From assembly GCA_025765615.1 (NCBI GenBank), contig JAIVFJ010000128.1:62001-126000 (forward strand): a stretch of DNA of 64,000 nucleotides, in the 5' to 3' direction. The DNA comes from Zopfochytrium polystomum. Lineage: Eukaryota > Chytridiomycota > Chytridiomycetes > Chytridiales > Chytridiaceae. Below the pieces are notes generated by a model. It was not told where the DNA came from and searched no databases. It saw nothing but the letters and a program-made list of their open reading frames with translations. Position numbers and translations under genes: made by a program. This document shows positions 23,272 to 34,100 of the stretch, piece by piece; the first letter of the stretch is position 1, and each line of letters begins with the position of its first letter.

Positions 23272-23982
23272 TTACCTCCGAGCATTTTCTGGGTGTTCAA
23301 GCCGCTCGCCCGGGTCGAGGAACTGGTTCAGCGACTCGAGAGTCGTTCGGATGTCCAAGAGGTACGTCTTTGTGGACTCGGCGTGTTTCCGGATCACCGC
23401 CACTGTGGTATTGGGTTATTTACGGTAAACACTCGGCCGATACATTCAACCACACACTCCTACTTTTCGACAGCACATCAACGTTCTGCCGGGACTGCTG
23501 CACGTGGGTGGACACGGTGCCGACGAGCTTTGCAGTGTATTCGTCGAGGGCGTTGATGCGCTCGCCGAGGAGCTTCTGGTCTTCTGCGACGGTCTGGGCG
23601 CACGTGTTTGTGTGGAATCGGATGCGGTTCATCAGGGCGTCGAGGGGTTGGCCAGACGCGTCGACTTGATTGAGAAGGAAGGAAGGAAGGAAGTAAGGAA
23701 TTAATGGAACGTCAGAGGTGAGTTAGGACACAGCAAGCGAACGAAAGCAGCAAAGTGGCGTTGCCGGAACAGAAAAGTCAAAATGTAAACGCACAGGGAG
23801 TCTCCTTTCGGCGGGTGGGGCCGGAGAAGAACGAGCCCCAGCTGAATCCAGGGGCTTCGAGGGACGTCTTCAACAGTGGCTCGACCTGCATGCGAGGTCG
23901 GATTGGAGAAGTAAGCAAAGGGCGTGCGAAGACGATCGGGATCCAGCCAATCTGATCAAGAGCGCACGCGCCCGCCCACGCC

Positions 23983-24031
<49 letters not shown>

Positions 24032-24225
24032 CATGGCACCTTGGGCACGGCGTTGAGCTTTGCCTCGATGCGATCGGCCTCTGGATCGTCCCCGACGATG
24101 GCGGCGCCAATGCTGCCCGATGAGGAGGCCGAGTATTGTTGGTGGTGCGAAGAGGCGGCGGTCGGCTTTCGCTTGACGACCTCGATGATGCCTGTCGATG
24201 CCGACGACGAGGATGAGGACGACAT
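23272..24225 (-). CDS. BORCS5: BORC complex subunit 5-like protein (myrlysin)
   Basis: BORC is an eight-subunit complex on the lysosome/vacuole surface that recruits Arl8 and kinesin to move the organelle. Four exons: 24225-24040, 23885-23795, 23664-23464 and 23402-23272; phases agree; 202 aa. Residues 1-50 are Ser-rich and disordered. Then K-V-E-P-L-L-K-T (about 62), a central helical region (P-L-D-A-L-M-N-R-I-R-F-H-T-N-T-C-A, A-E-D-Q-K-L-L-G-E-R-I), and a C-terminal coiled coil ending L-N-Q-F-L-D-P-G-E-R-L-E. The last motif corresponds to L-N-S-M-L-P-E-G-E-R-L-E of animal BORCS5. Animal BORCS5 is N-myristoylated on Gly2; neither possible start here (24225, good Kozak, or 24267) gives Gly2. 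Intron 1 contains a CA microsatellite and its donor is GTGCCA. The stop at 23272 overlaps a possible donor (GGAG|GTAAAG), so a further exon is not excluded. Confidence 0.7.
23986..24030. repeat. (CA)n microsatellite in BORCS5 intron 1
   Basis: About 22 CA units inside the 154-nt first intron of the BORCS5-like gene, next to its 5' splice site. Confidence 0.9.
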
Positions 24226-24546
24226 CCTTGGGAATTTTTTGTCTGCAGCGTTTCTGTTGTTGAACATTTGTCGTTTCGTACTGCTGGGCAGCGAGCGCGC
24301 AGAAACAGTAGATGGCTTCAGTACTGAGTTTCTAATATGTAAGGGAGTCCGTCCGTTAGTTGTGGGAAGGGGGGGGGGAAAGGGGTTGGGGAAGGGGGGA
24401 GGGGGGTTTGTTTGGCGCTACTCACAGTGCGCACAGGCGGGGGTGGTCTGGGGGAGGGGAAAGGACCAAACCCGCGCGCGCACGTGCCTGTCTTGTTTTC
24501 TGTAGAACGGCTGTCTGTCTGTCTGTCTCTCTGTCTGTCTATGGGT

Positions 24547-24596
<50 letters not shown>

Positions 24597-24941
24597 TGTG
24601 TGTGTGTGTGTTTGGGGCTGCGAGAAGCCCAAAGGAAGAACCCGCCTTCAGCGATCGATCGACCCCGCGACCCTGTGACTGTCCAGCCTGACCACCAGCT
24701 CAACTAATACCGCCGCTCGCACGCTGTGCACACTCCACACTGCACTGTTGCTAGTGCGCTTGCTCCCCCATACAAGCGCCTCCCCGCCTATCGAATTGCA
24801 AGCGCGTCTCACACCTCCACCAGGACACTCGCAGAAAGATCGAACCTGCAAGCCGCACAATCCGCGATTCCTGACCGGCGGGCCAGCACGAGAGGCAGGC
24901 AGGAGGTTGGAACAACCCGAGTCGAGCGCTGATATAACGCA
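24226..24941. other. Divergent promoter region with GA/TG microsatellites
   Basis: It separates BORCS5-like (-) and the next gene (+). It holds G-runs at 24369-24410, a CTGT tetranucleotide run at 24511-24540, and (GA)n-(TG)n at 24552-24611. No gene is seen. Confidence 0.6.
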
Positions 24942-25769
24942 ATGCGCAGGGCGGCCGGTGCGCAGCACCCGCCCGTCTCGTCGCAGTCGCAGCCGTCGGA
25001 TCCGTCTTCGTTTGCATCCATGATCGCCGCCGTCGGCAACCTCTCCACCCGCGACGCCTCCGCCGCCACTGGCTCTTCATCGCCACCGCCACCACAGCCA
25101 TCCTCGCAGCACCACCTCTCGTCCTCCTTCCCTTTGGCGAGTGGCGCCGCCTCTCGCAACGCATCTTCCAGCCACCACAGTCACAACCTCCCTGCCTTTT
25201 ACGGCTCCTCGCTCCCCAACAACTTTGCGGCCGCCGTCGCCGCCGTCGGTTCGGTCACCGATGGAGGCGGAACCGACGGCACCCCCGCCCACCTTAACAA
25301 CAGCTCGTTAGATCCGCTATCGCCACCACCACCACTGTCTTCGTCGTCATCATCATCATCATCATCATCATCATCAACACAACCACACATCGGGTTCCTC
25401 CACTGGGAGTCCCAGCGCACGCGATGGACCCGCGGACACGCGGCGTACGACCAGGCGCGCGCGGCGAGCGAGGCGTTCCGGGACCACCCGGCCGTCGCGG
25501 ACGTCGACGTGGTGCACTACGACGCCGTGTACCAGAGCATGACGGGTGGCAGGCGGTTTGCGCGTCCCGTGCCGCTGGACTTTGTTTCGACCGTGCTGGT
25601 AATGTCTTTTTGGAAGTTCTTGCGCGCGACCCGCGTTGTAAGGCATGTGAAAAATACGCGCGTGTGGTTTTAACCAAACACGCTACACACACACAAAATA
25701 CTATAGGTACACGGATGGAAGAAGGAAGGATTGTGGCAGGATTCTCCAGACTCGCAGAACCGGCACTGA
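24942..25769 (+). CDS. Fungal family protein, possibly DUF4050/Gag1
   Basis: Two exons, 24942-25598 and 25707-25769, intron 108 nt in phase 0; 239 aa. Residues 1-145 are low complexity (Ser, Pro, His, Gln, with a poly-Ser run at about 127-142). The folded part is the last 90 residues: H-I-G-F-L-H-W-E-S-Q-R-T-R-W-T, an amphipathic helix, V-H-Y-D-A-V-Y-Q-S-M, then R-P-V-P-L-D-F-V-S-T-V-L and a Trp-containing tail V-H-G-W-K-K-E-G-L-W. This pattern (W-E-x-x-R-x-x-W, later P-L-x-x-x-V-x-x-L-V) recalls the fungal DUF4050 domain, present in the TOR-linked Gag1 protein of fission yeast. That assignment is tentative. The ATG at 24942 has G at -3. It is a single gene with no operon-like context. Confidence 0.55.
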
Positions 25770-26210
25770 AATAATATCGACCTCGACGGAAAAAAACCCC
25801 ATGGAACGGTCGAGTCGCAGAATCGAGGGCTCTTTAGGGGGTTGAAGAGCCCCACGTGCAAAGTGTGGCATAGCAACAAAATAGTGACGATGAGAATGTG
25901 GGTCGCTGTTCTCTGCTCACCTAGGTTTCCTTGCATTGGGATTGAGAGTAACGAGCGGGGAGCGCCGTTTCGGGAACAGCCGAGTGCCAGATGTGGCGTC
26001 CTTTTGACAGGCACCGCTCGGGAGGGAGGGGACATTCTTTTTTTTTTTTTTTTTTTCTCCTGGGAACCATACACACAGACGTTCGTTTTTTTTTCCCCCC
26101 TTCCGTTTTACGCTGCCTTTTCTTTCTTTCTCTTGCAGCTTCAAAACGAATATACAACGTAGCGACGCGAATCAAAAGAAGAAGAAGAAAAATTACCACG
26201 TTTTTCAATC
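25770..26210. other. Intergenic region with T-run
   Basis: A T-run of about 20 nt at 26038-26057 and a second near 26085. It contains the 5' flank of the next gene. No coding feature is supported. Confidence 0.5.
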
Positions 26211-26967
26211 ATGCACGACACCCTCCACCCGTCCACCACGCAGACCATGTCGAACCCGTCGCCGCGGCGGACCCGGCGCCTTGACAACGTAAAACGCGAA
26301 TCTGGTTTTTCTCGCACTCTTTCACACCCTGCTCCGTTGTGGAACGACCAACGGCTGGGAAGATGGACAGCGGAGTGGGGTTCGAAGGGGGAAGGAAGAA
26401 AGGGTTTTGGAACACCTCACGCGCGGATCACGGACGCGGAGCGCGGGGGGAGGCACAGTCCCTTGATTTTTACGAAATTCCTCTCCTCCTCCTCCTCCCA
26501 CCCCTCCCCTCCCCCAAATCCCCGCTTCCAACTATCGGTCCCTGCAAGTTCGATCCGAGCCAAGACGGCAAGCTCACGTCCACCTTCCGCACCTCGTACA
26601 TGCCGCACAACGTAAAAAGCGAAAACAAACGAAAAAGAGTCAACCTCCGAACGCCCGTCCAACCAACCTAACCAACAAAATCTCCTTGCAAACCGAAAAA
26701 AAAAAAAGGTGAAATCAACGCGAGAAATGGAGCGGCAAGAGTACGTCAAGAACAAGGGCAAGGCGGGGAAAGGCGGAGAGTTGAGTATTGGTCTCTGTTT
26801 GACGCTCCCGACGGTTCTTGGTGTTTTCGAGAACGTTGGGATTCCACTCTTTCATTTCTGTTTTTCGTGTTGTTGATCTCACCCCTGCTTTTTTTTTCCT
26901 TTTCACCTTCCCCCCGGTTTCCTCTGACGGGCGCTATGATTCCTCACAACGGTGGGATTACACCCAC

Positions 26968-27007
<40 letters not shown>

Positions 27008-27630
27008 TGGTGGGCACACGGAGAGGCAAAGGTAGGTGGGTTGGTTGCCGGAGAAGGATAGGGGTTTCTCTGTTTCAGCCATTGAACATCCTTTCCTCCA
27101 CCCACCAGTTCGAAACGAGCAGCTGCTACCGCGACAGCTTCCGCGACGTCGACTTTAAGCTGCTGCGGCAGCGGGATCGCACCGCCAACGGCCGGTCGGG
27201 AAACGGAGGGGGCGGCGGAGGCGGCGCAGCCGCGGGCAACGCAGCGGACGAGAACGCGCAGTTCCGCGAGCAGTGGTTCCAGTACAGGATGCGCAAGCCG
27301 CCGCGCGACGACCCGGGAAAGTTTCACGACATTTTGACGGGTAAGAGGGGAGGGGGACATCGATTGATTGCCTTTCTCTGGCAGCGGCATGTGTGACTGG
27401 GAGAGTCCTGACGTGAGTTCCAAACGGCTTCGAACACCTTTAAAAAAAAAGGCCAAGAGCTCCCACGAATGCCCTCCGGCGCACACCAGCCAGGCCGCCG
27501 GGCCGGGCGCGTTTCCATAGATAAGATCAACGCCGAGAAATACGGTCTGGAGCGGGGCAACGAAAAGCGGACGTACAACATAATATCAAACGCACCCCTC
27601 AATCCAAGGCCACCTGCCAGCATCGGTTGA
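26211..27630 (+). CDS. Uncharacterised five-exon gene
   Basis: Exons 26211-26288, 26549-26611, 26709 to an uncertain donor, 27109-27340 and 27452-27630. The exon 3 donor could be at 26740 (TAC|GTCAAG) or further on; both keep phase 0. The protein is about 200 residues: a basic N-terminus with P-R-R-T-R-R-L, the motif T-S-T-F-R-T-S-Y-M-P-H, later C-Y-R-D-S-F-R-D-V-D-F, a Gly/Ala insert (about 100-115), and a tail with N-A-E-K-Y-G-L-E-R-G-N and P-L-N-P-R-P. Short F-R-x-x-Y and Y-R-x-x-F elements are common in ciliary microtubule-associated small proteins, and calaxin lies 1.8 kb away, but I recognise no specific family. Intron 2 and intron 3 carry long A-runs. It converges with the UBE2T-like gene, 151 bp between stops. 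Confidence 0.6.
26971..27005. repeat. Poly(A) run, 35 nt, intronic
   Basis: An uninterrupted A-run of about 35 nt within intron 3 of the preceding gene model. A length of this order is error-prone in sequencing. Confidence 0.85.
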
Positions 27631-27781
27631 TCGCATTCAGGGGTTGCAGAGAAAGAAAGAGGGCTGGCCAAGACGGAAAAATATGGGTCTATGGTGAGGG
27701 TTTTATCTTGATGAAAGGGTGTGCGATGGTGCCGAGGGCAACGAAAAGACTGAGACGTGATAATAAAGCTGGGAAATGGGT

Positions 27782-28288
27782 CTACCGTGCCCTTGGTTTC
27801 TTCAAAGTCAGCAGCGGTTTTGATCTCAAGCTTTCTGCCTTCCTTTTCCCATCCGACGCCGATGGCTCTTCTCCTTGCACTGGACCGGCGGGTGGGGAAG
27901 ATGAGCCTTCGGCCGACGCTTTCTCGTCGCCGGCCGGGCGTTCGGTGTCTGCATCGCTAGTCTAGGGGGAGGGGAGGAATGAGATTTAGGCCCTGCGGAT
28001 CGCGTGCCACTTTTGCCTACACGAATCTGCTTTCCGGTGGCATGCTTCCGCGTGTGCGCAGCTGCCTTTTGGCAGTAGATTGAGTGAGAAGATTTATATT
28101 CTACCGCCTGTTTTTCGCGCAAGAGGGAGGAGAGTTAAAACGCTCGCATTCGAGAACAGGTCGAGCAGGCTCACAATTTCCTGCTCCAACGGATCATCCG
28201 GGTTCGGCTCAGACAACAGAATGTGCAATGCAGAAAATACGGTTTTGATGTTCAACGTCGGTTTCCAGCAGCCCTGAACGTGATTCTC

Positions 28289-28319
<31 letters not shown>

Positions 28320-29032
28320 TAGGCAAATACCTTTGGCGGCATTTTAAGCACGTCCGAGCAAATCCTTCCCATCGCATCGATGTTGGGGTGGTATATCTTT
28401 GTTCGAAACTGCACTTGGGGCGGCTGAAACGGGTACCTGCGCTGTGCGGTTGTAGCATCGTCGCGCAAACTAGGAAAAGAAGAAGACTGACCTATCGGGA
28501 ACACGAACTTGCAAGCGGAACACGCCGCCAGCGTAGGGAGAGTTTTCGGGTCCGTCCATGTCTGCGTCAAGATCAAAGATTGAGCGAGCGGTTGCGGCAA
28601 ACGTGCGGCAGAAGCTCGATTGTGTAACACACACCTGCGTGTATTACTGTCATTTCGTTCTCATCGGGCCAAAGAGAGCAGTGCATGGGAGGGTCTGTGA
28701 GGGAGAGGCAGCGCTTCTATTAGTCGGGAACTAAGGCTAAGCAAGTTGGCAGAGACAGGAAGAGCTGAGTCATTTTTGGCGCGGCCAAGAAGAAGGACGT
28801 GAACACACCCGGACAAACCTGTAGCCAGACTTTGCAGCTCACGGCGCAGTCGTGCATTGGCTGTCGTTGCTGGTGCCGCCGCCGCCGCCGACCCGGCGCG
28901 TCCGAGGGATACGGTGCCGCTGCTGCGGCCATCGCCGCCTCCGCCGCCAGCTTGTGATGGGGCGGCGGCGCTGCTGCCACCGCGAGCCTCGCCGTCGCGG
29001 TCTTTGCGCACTGCGCCTGCACCAGCGAGCAT
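27782..29032 (-). CDS. UBE2T: Ubiquitin-conjugating enzyme E2 T-like
   Basis: UBE2T is the E2 that works with FANCL to monoubiquitinate FANCD2/FANCI in DNA crosslink repair. Seven exons: 29032-28819, 28694-28635, 28561-28492, 28436-28331, 28273-28175, 28107-28021 and 27961-27782; sum 816 nt, 271 aa. An Ala/Gly-rich extension (about 1-60) precedes helix 1 ([10 protein letters not shown]). The UBC fold has [21 protein letters not shown], the H-P-N triad (131-133) and catalytic Cys at about 141 in G-R-I-C-S-D-V-L. The following [14 protein letters not shown] and [11 protein letters not shown] are characteristic of UBE2T rather than other E2s. The tail is acidic and Ser-rich, ending in K-R-K-A-E-S-L and a basic end. 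Intron 4 contains a 29-nt A-run. All phases agree. Upstream alternative starts are not ATG. Confidence 0.88.
28289..28317. repeat. Poly(A) run, 29 nt, intronic
   Basis: Lies in UBE2T intron 4; on the coding (minus) strand it is a T-tract immediately upstream of the 3' splice site, so it doubles as a very long polypyrimidine tract. Confidence 0.85.
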
Positions 29033-29389
29033 GCTTGCTTGCTTTGACTTGGCGGCTTGCGAGCGATCGGGGTGTTTTTCGAACACGTTTGGTCGGGAAT
29101 TCTTCTTCCTTTGACTCTCTCTTTTTCCACCGACAACGACCACCCCCAGCCACAAATTGTCACGAAACCCGAGCGCGTCGCGAACGCGGCACGTCGAACG
29201 TCACAAGGGGGGCAAACGCGCGAGTAAGCAGACTAGTGTGTGTAACGCGCGCGCGTCCTCTCGCATGCGTTCAAGTTTCTTCAGCTGAAAGCCTCGCGGC
29301 GAACATTGGGCCGGTCCCCCTTTCCCCCCGAACTGAATCACCAGCGATCGACCCCATCGTTCACGCCCCCGCCGCCGCCATCCTCCAGC
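29033..29389. promoter_or_regulatory. Bidirectional promoter region, UBE2T / calaxin
   Basis: The 357 bp lie between two divergent ATGs. No TATA box is evident on either strand. A CG-rich block with cgcgcgcg occurs at 29249-29258. The call rests on gene orientation only. Confidence 0.45.
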
Positions 29390-30584
29390 ATGAACACGAC
29401 GCGAATGACCATCGACGACGCGCTGAAGCTAACAAATTGTAACCAAAAAACCCTTTTCCCTCCACTTTTGTCGAAGACATGAACCTCGCGCTCCCACCTC
29501 CCCGGTGAGCAAAGAAAAGATCGACTGACTCGCGCAACGTGCTTTCCCATCTTGTTCGCAACCCCAGTCAACCGGCAAGAAATCGAAATCCTGACGCGAC
29601 GGTTCTCGGAGCTGACCGGGCAGCTGGAAAAGATTGACCGTCCGCGCTTCCGGGACTTGCTCGCAGACACGTTCGGCGTCGACGATTCTCTTCTGATGGA
29701 TCGAGGTAAGAAACGCGACGCTGCCAAGGCGGACTCGATGGGCGTGTTTGCTGACCGCGTTCGCTTTGACCGTGACAGTTTTCCGGTGCTTTGATCTCGA
29801 TGCCGATAACTACATCAGCTATGACGAGTTTCTCAAAGGAATGTCGATATTCATGAAGGGTCGATGGGAGGACCAGCTAAAATGTGAGGCTAAGGGCGTG
29901 TTATGTCGTGGTGGCGGAATGCGTTTCTGACGATTGCTATACCCTACTCAAACCGACAGTCTGCTTCCGCGTCTACGATTTAAATGGCGATCGTTACATT
30001 TCAAAGGAGGAAATGTTTCAAATGCTGAAAAACTGCCTCGTAAAGGGCGCAGAGGAGGACGAGGACGGCGTAAAAGACCTCGTGGACCTGGTTCTGAAAA
30101 AGCTGGACGAGGACCGCGACGGTCGCGTTTCAGAAGCCGACTGGAACGGCGCGATCTCAAAGGAAACGCTTCTGATGGAGGCCTTTGGGCAATGTCTCCC
30201 ATCACCAAAGGTTAACCCTTCCACGCGAGCCCAACGTCTGGTCTAAAACTCCATCGTCTCTTCCCAAATGCTCCCCGCTGGCTACCACACCAGACCATCG
30301 AAATCTTCCTCAACCTTAACCCCGACGAGGCACCGGTTCCCGGTGCGAATCCCAACGCTCTGGCGAGCTCTGCGCGGGGCGGCGTCGGCAGCGGGCCGCC
30401 CGGCCGGATCCGCCTGGCCAGCCCGAACAGACTGGAGCTGCCGGCGAAACCAATGGCCGGGCCTCGTCACCCTCCTTCGAAGCACGTTCATCCGCACGTC
30501 CTCCACGGGGCTCGGCGGGTGGTGGTTGCTCCTGCCGCTGGCGTTCCGGCCCTGCCGGCTGTGGACAAGAAGCAGACGAAATGA
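29390..30584 (+). CDS. EFCAB1: Calaxin (EFCAB1), outer dynein arm calcium sensor
   Basis: Calaxin is a calcium-binding subunit of the outer-dynein-arm docking machinery that tunes flagellar beating. Five exons, 29390-29438, 29568-29705, 29779-29883, 29960-30210 and 30294-30584, with agreeing phases; 277 aa. Three EF-hand loops: [12 protein letters not shown] (68-79), [12 protein letters not shown] (104-115) and [12 protein letters not shown] (147-158; the last position is Asp, not Glu). Between and after them come [15 protein letters not shown] and [13 protein letters not shown], which match calaxin closely and set it apart from other EF-hand proteins. Animal calaxin is about 211 aa; this one has an extra Pro/Ala/Arg/His-rich C-terminal tail of about 75 residues encoded by exon 5. 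Exon 4 uses a GTTAAC donor. Its presence implies a motile flagellum. Confidence 0.9.
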
Positions 30585-31166
30585 TCGAGCTCGGGACAAG
30601 GAACTGGGGACGCAAAGTGCCTGGAAGTGTAAAAAATAGTTGACTTGAATAAATATATCACGGGGCCTGAACAAATTGCTCACTTCGTCTCCAGAACGAA
30701 TGAGAGCTTCGTGTTCGAAAGGCCACCCATCGTTCAACGATTCTCCTTCGCTTCCCTTCGCTCAATCACTCTCACGCTTTTCGAAAGAAAGGTTGCATGC
30801 GATGGTGCGATGGAGAGTTATTATAACCAAGCGCCCCGCCCAAAACCAGGCGCCTCAGCCCAACCACCGTGGTCAAATGCAGCAAGAAAATACTCTGTTT
30901 GGACAGAAAGCGTTCCTGAAAATCGAAATACGTGGCAGATTGGGATGTAGTCATCACGGAATCTGAACTTCACCGGCTCATCGAACTGCCATTCAAAAAG
31001 CTTCGAAACTCGTTTTATGAGACAAGCTCTTATATACTGTATTTTTTTGATTTGATTTCAGTTCAGAGAATCTCCAGCACTTTGTCGGTCTGAGTCCACG
31101 TCATTACCGCATGGAGTACAAAGATCACTAGTGTGTTTCTTGTGATTTAATTCACCAAGTATTGTT
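30585..31166. other. Intergenic, no gene seen
   Basis: Convergent spacer between calaxin (+) and the PH-domain gene (-). tgaataaatatatc at 30645-30658 contains AATAAA, a likely polyadenylation signal of calaxin. No coding feature is supported. Confidence 0.5.
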
Positions 31167-34100
31167 CTATTTGGGGCATGAGGCAACCGTGCCAAAGCGC
31201 CCCGCCTGGCTCTGAAGATCCCTCTCTAGTCCCTTAATCGCCTGATACAAGTCCCCGAAGTTGTCAAGGTCGGACCGAGCAGCTGTCAACTCGTTCAGCT
31301 CCTTTTTCGCATTTTCCGCTTCCCGCCGTGCGTTCTCCAGCTGCGAAACAAGACCATTCCTCTCGGCTTCCAGCCTTTCTAGCGCCGCTTTCGCGGCAGA
31401 TTTCTGTCCGCGCATTTCCTCCTCAACGTAAGACCCGATTCCCGCCTTGACCTCCTTTCGAAGGTCTTCGAGCGCCTTTTGCATCTCTGACCTAACGATC
31501 TGTCCGACCCGCGCCGCAGCGTCTCCTCCAAGTGCTCCGTACCCACCGTCTCCGACCGCGTCCGCGTGGGCGCTCTCCCTGACGGGAGCCGAACCAGCCC
31601 GCCCCGGCAGGTCGCGCCACCGCTCCACCCGTTCGAACCCAGCCACACCGCGCTGCACGTGTTTCAAAAGGTCGTGGGTCCGCGTCATCCACATTTCCAG
31701 GACCTGGTGGCGCGCGTCGGCGTCTCGCGTGTGGCGGGAAAGCTGGAGAGAGAGCGACTCGGTCGGGGAAGAAGTCGTTCCGGGGTGCGGGATGCCGGTT
31801 GTTTGGAGAGCCCGGAGAGCGGCGTTCGTTTCTGTGAGCAGGGCGGACAGATTGGGTGGGACGAGTGAGGAGACGGCCGCTGTTATTTTCGAAAGGAGTG
31901 GATTGATGGTTGAGGATTCCGTATCCTCGGAGCTGGAGGGAAGTTTTCTTGAAGGAGACGACGCTGCAGAAGATGGGGTCGAGTGGTTCGGCGATTTAAT
32001 CGGGACTGGGATGCGGGACTTTTCAGTCATCAGGCCGACCAGACGGCACTGTGACTTGTTCACAAAGTCTATCACCTCTAAAATCTAAGGCGAGGTTAAC
32101 GGATTTCATGAAAACTTCCGACTGAACGCGAGCTCCCTACGTTGTCAAGCTTTGCTTGAATAAGATCATCCCCTTCGATGGAAGAAGAATCTGAGCGGGC
32201 AGTTATCAAGTCATTCATCTTTGATTGTACATCTGATATGGCAGCCAAGATCTGGTTTCCGTTTTCTTCGCCTCCATTCGTGGAGTATATACTACCCGAA
32301 AGAAGCTTTTCGACTCTGGACTCGACCGAAGCCAAAGAGCTGCGTATCTCCGAAAACTCGGACATGGCTGCCGCGTGCTGTTCCATCTGAGACCTTCTTG
32401 CTTCAGTCTCTTTATCTCTCTGCCCTGAGTTACTCTCTGCAAACAGCTCTAGCAGCGTAGATAGGTCGTTCGAGACAATCGACTGCTCTGCCTTTAAGTT
32501 TTCTAGGCTTTTCAAAAGTGACTTCCATTCGGGGGTGGCTTCGCCTGAGACTCTTGTCTCATTTGTCACAGATGAGGGTACTGTGGGCAAAGCACTAACG
32601 CGAGCAAATATCTCATCCATTCTCTGAGCTATATGTTTCAAATCCTCTGTATGGCGCGGTACGTCGACTATCGGACCACTCTCCTGCTTCTTAGCCGTGC
32701 GCTGCAGCAATTCGTGAACCATTTGCCCAATCCGTGTGGTCCGAAGCTCCATGGACTCCGTCAACTCTGCAACGGCTACGGCAACCTCGTTCATAGTTCC
32801 AGACACCTCTTGTCCTTCTTCACCCTTGATCTGCACGTTTTGGCCTTGAAACGCCTCCTTTATGGCCTGCATCAAAGCCTCGCTCTTTGCCTCCACGAGA
32901 GCCGTCAACGAGCCGACGCTGGAAAGTTCGTCCAACCGCTTGTCCCCAACCTCTTCAGTCTTGAGCGTGCTCTGGCTCGTTTCCCGCTGAATCGCCTCCG
33001 AACAACGCCGAGCAGTTTCCGCTTCCAGTCTCATGGCGGCAGCGCCAGTCGCTGCGGCCGTCGCTGTCGACTCCATCTCCGACATCCGTGACGCCTGCTT
33101 CGCCAAGTCTTCTCTCAGCCTCGAGTTCTCAGCCGCCATCGCCTGCAGCTCCATTCGCAACGAGGTGTCCGTGGTTCCAACGCCGAGGTTGTCGCTGTCT
33201 TTCTCACCACATGTGGTGACGCTGCTGACGGACTGGTGGTTTTGCAGTCGCTTATAGGGTCCAGAGGCGGTGGTTTTTGAGTTTCTGGAGATCATCATCG
33301 AGAGGGCTAGGACCCAGGCCGAACACTCGGCTGCGGTGGGAGCTCCAAAGATGTGCTCCCGGCCCACGCAAGTGAGGTTGAACTCAAAAAGGCTGACACC
33401 AGCATGCATGGAGTGGTTGGAGGCATTAGGCCTCTTGAGGGATGTAGCAGCGGTGCAATCTTGCAAATCAATGATTTGGACGGGTTGAGTGTCCTGCAGA
33501 AACAACTAAGATTCCATTTTGAATATTGATGCCCTTCTCGCTTACGTTTTCTGAAGCATAGAGGTGAAGGATGCCAATCAGCGTCCCAACTTTGTACGTG
33601 GCAATGACAAAGAATTTCGTCCACTATCGAGGATCTGAACCAGAGCCAGCCCTCCTTTGCAATCTGTTAATCGAGTCAGTCAGCATCGAGATTCAATTGT
33701 CCCAACATTAGACGAGAAAAAAAAATAAATTACATCGGCAGCAGGCGGTCTGACGTAGTCCGTTGTTACGCTTTTTGGGGACAGTGTAACATCTCTCAGC
33801 GTTCTCAGTCGAGGCTTTCGGATTTTCAGCTGTCTCGTCGCTCGGGAATCCGAATTTGAAAGACAATCGCCCAGTATCAGTATCGACAGACTGCCGTGTT
33901 TTGGGCACCCTCGGTGGACTACTCTCATCCCTTCCAGTTGAATAAAAGGAATAGCTTAGTGCAGCTACGTCATTTTGATAAGGAGGAGTTGGCGTGGCGA
34001 GTGGGGACCGCCATTGAGAGTGGCTCCTTCGGGACAGATTTGAAGCGAGAGAATACGTGCTCTGATTGTCGTCCGAGACAATAGAGACTGTGTCGTCGCG

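Noticed and set aside
33840..33905. Frame change in the PH-domain gene near 33870 taken as a frameshift
   Set aside because: A 79-nt intron (33830-33908) with TACTGAT branch motif and phase-0 ends restores the frame.
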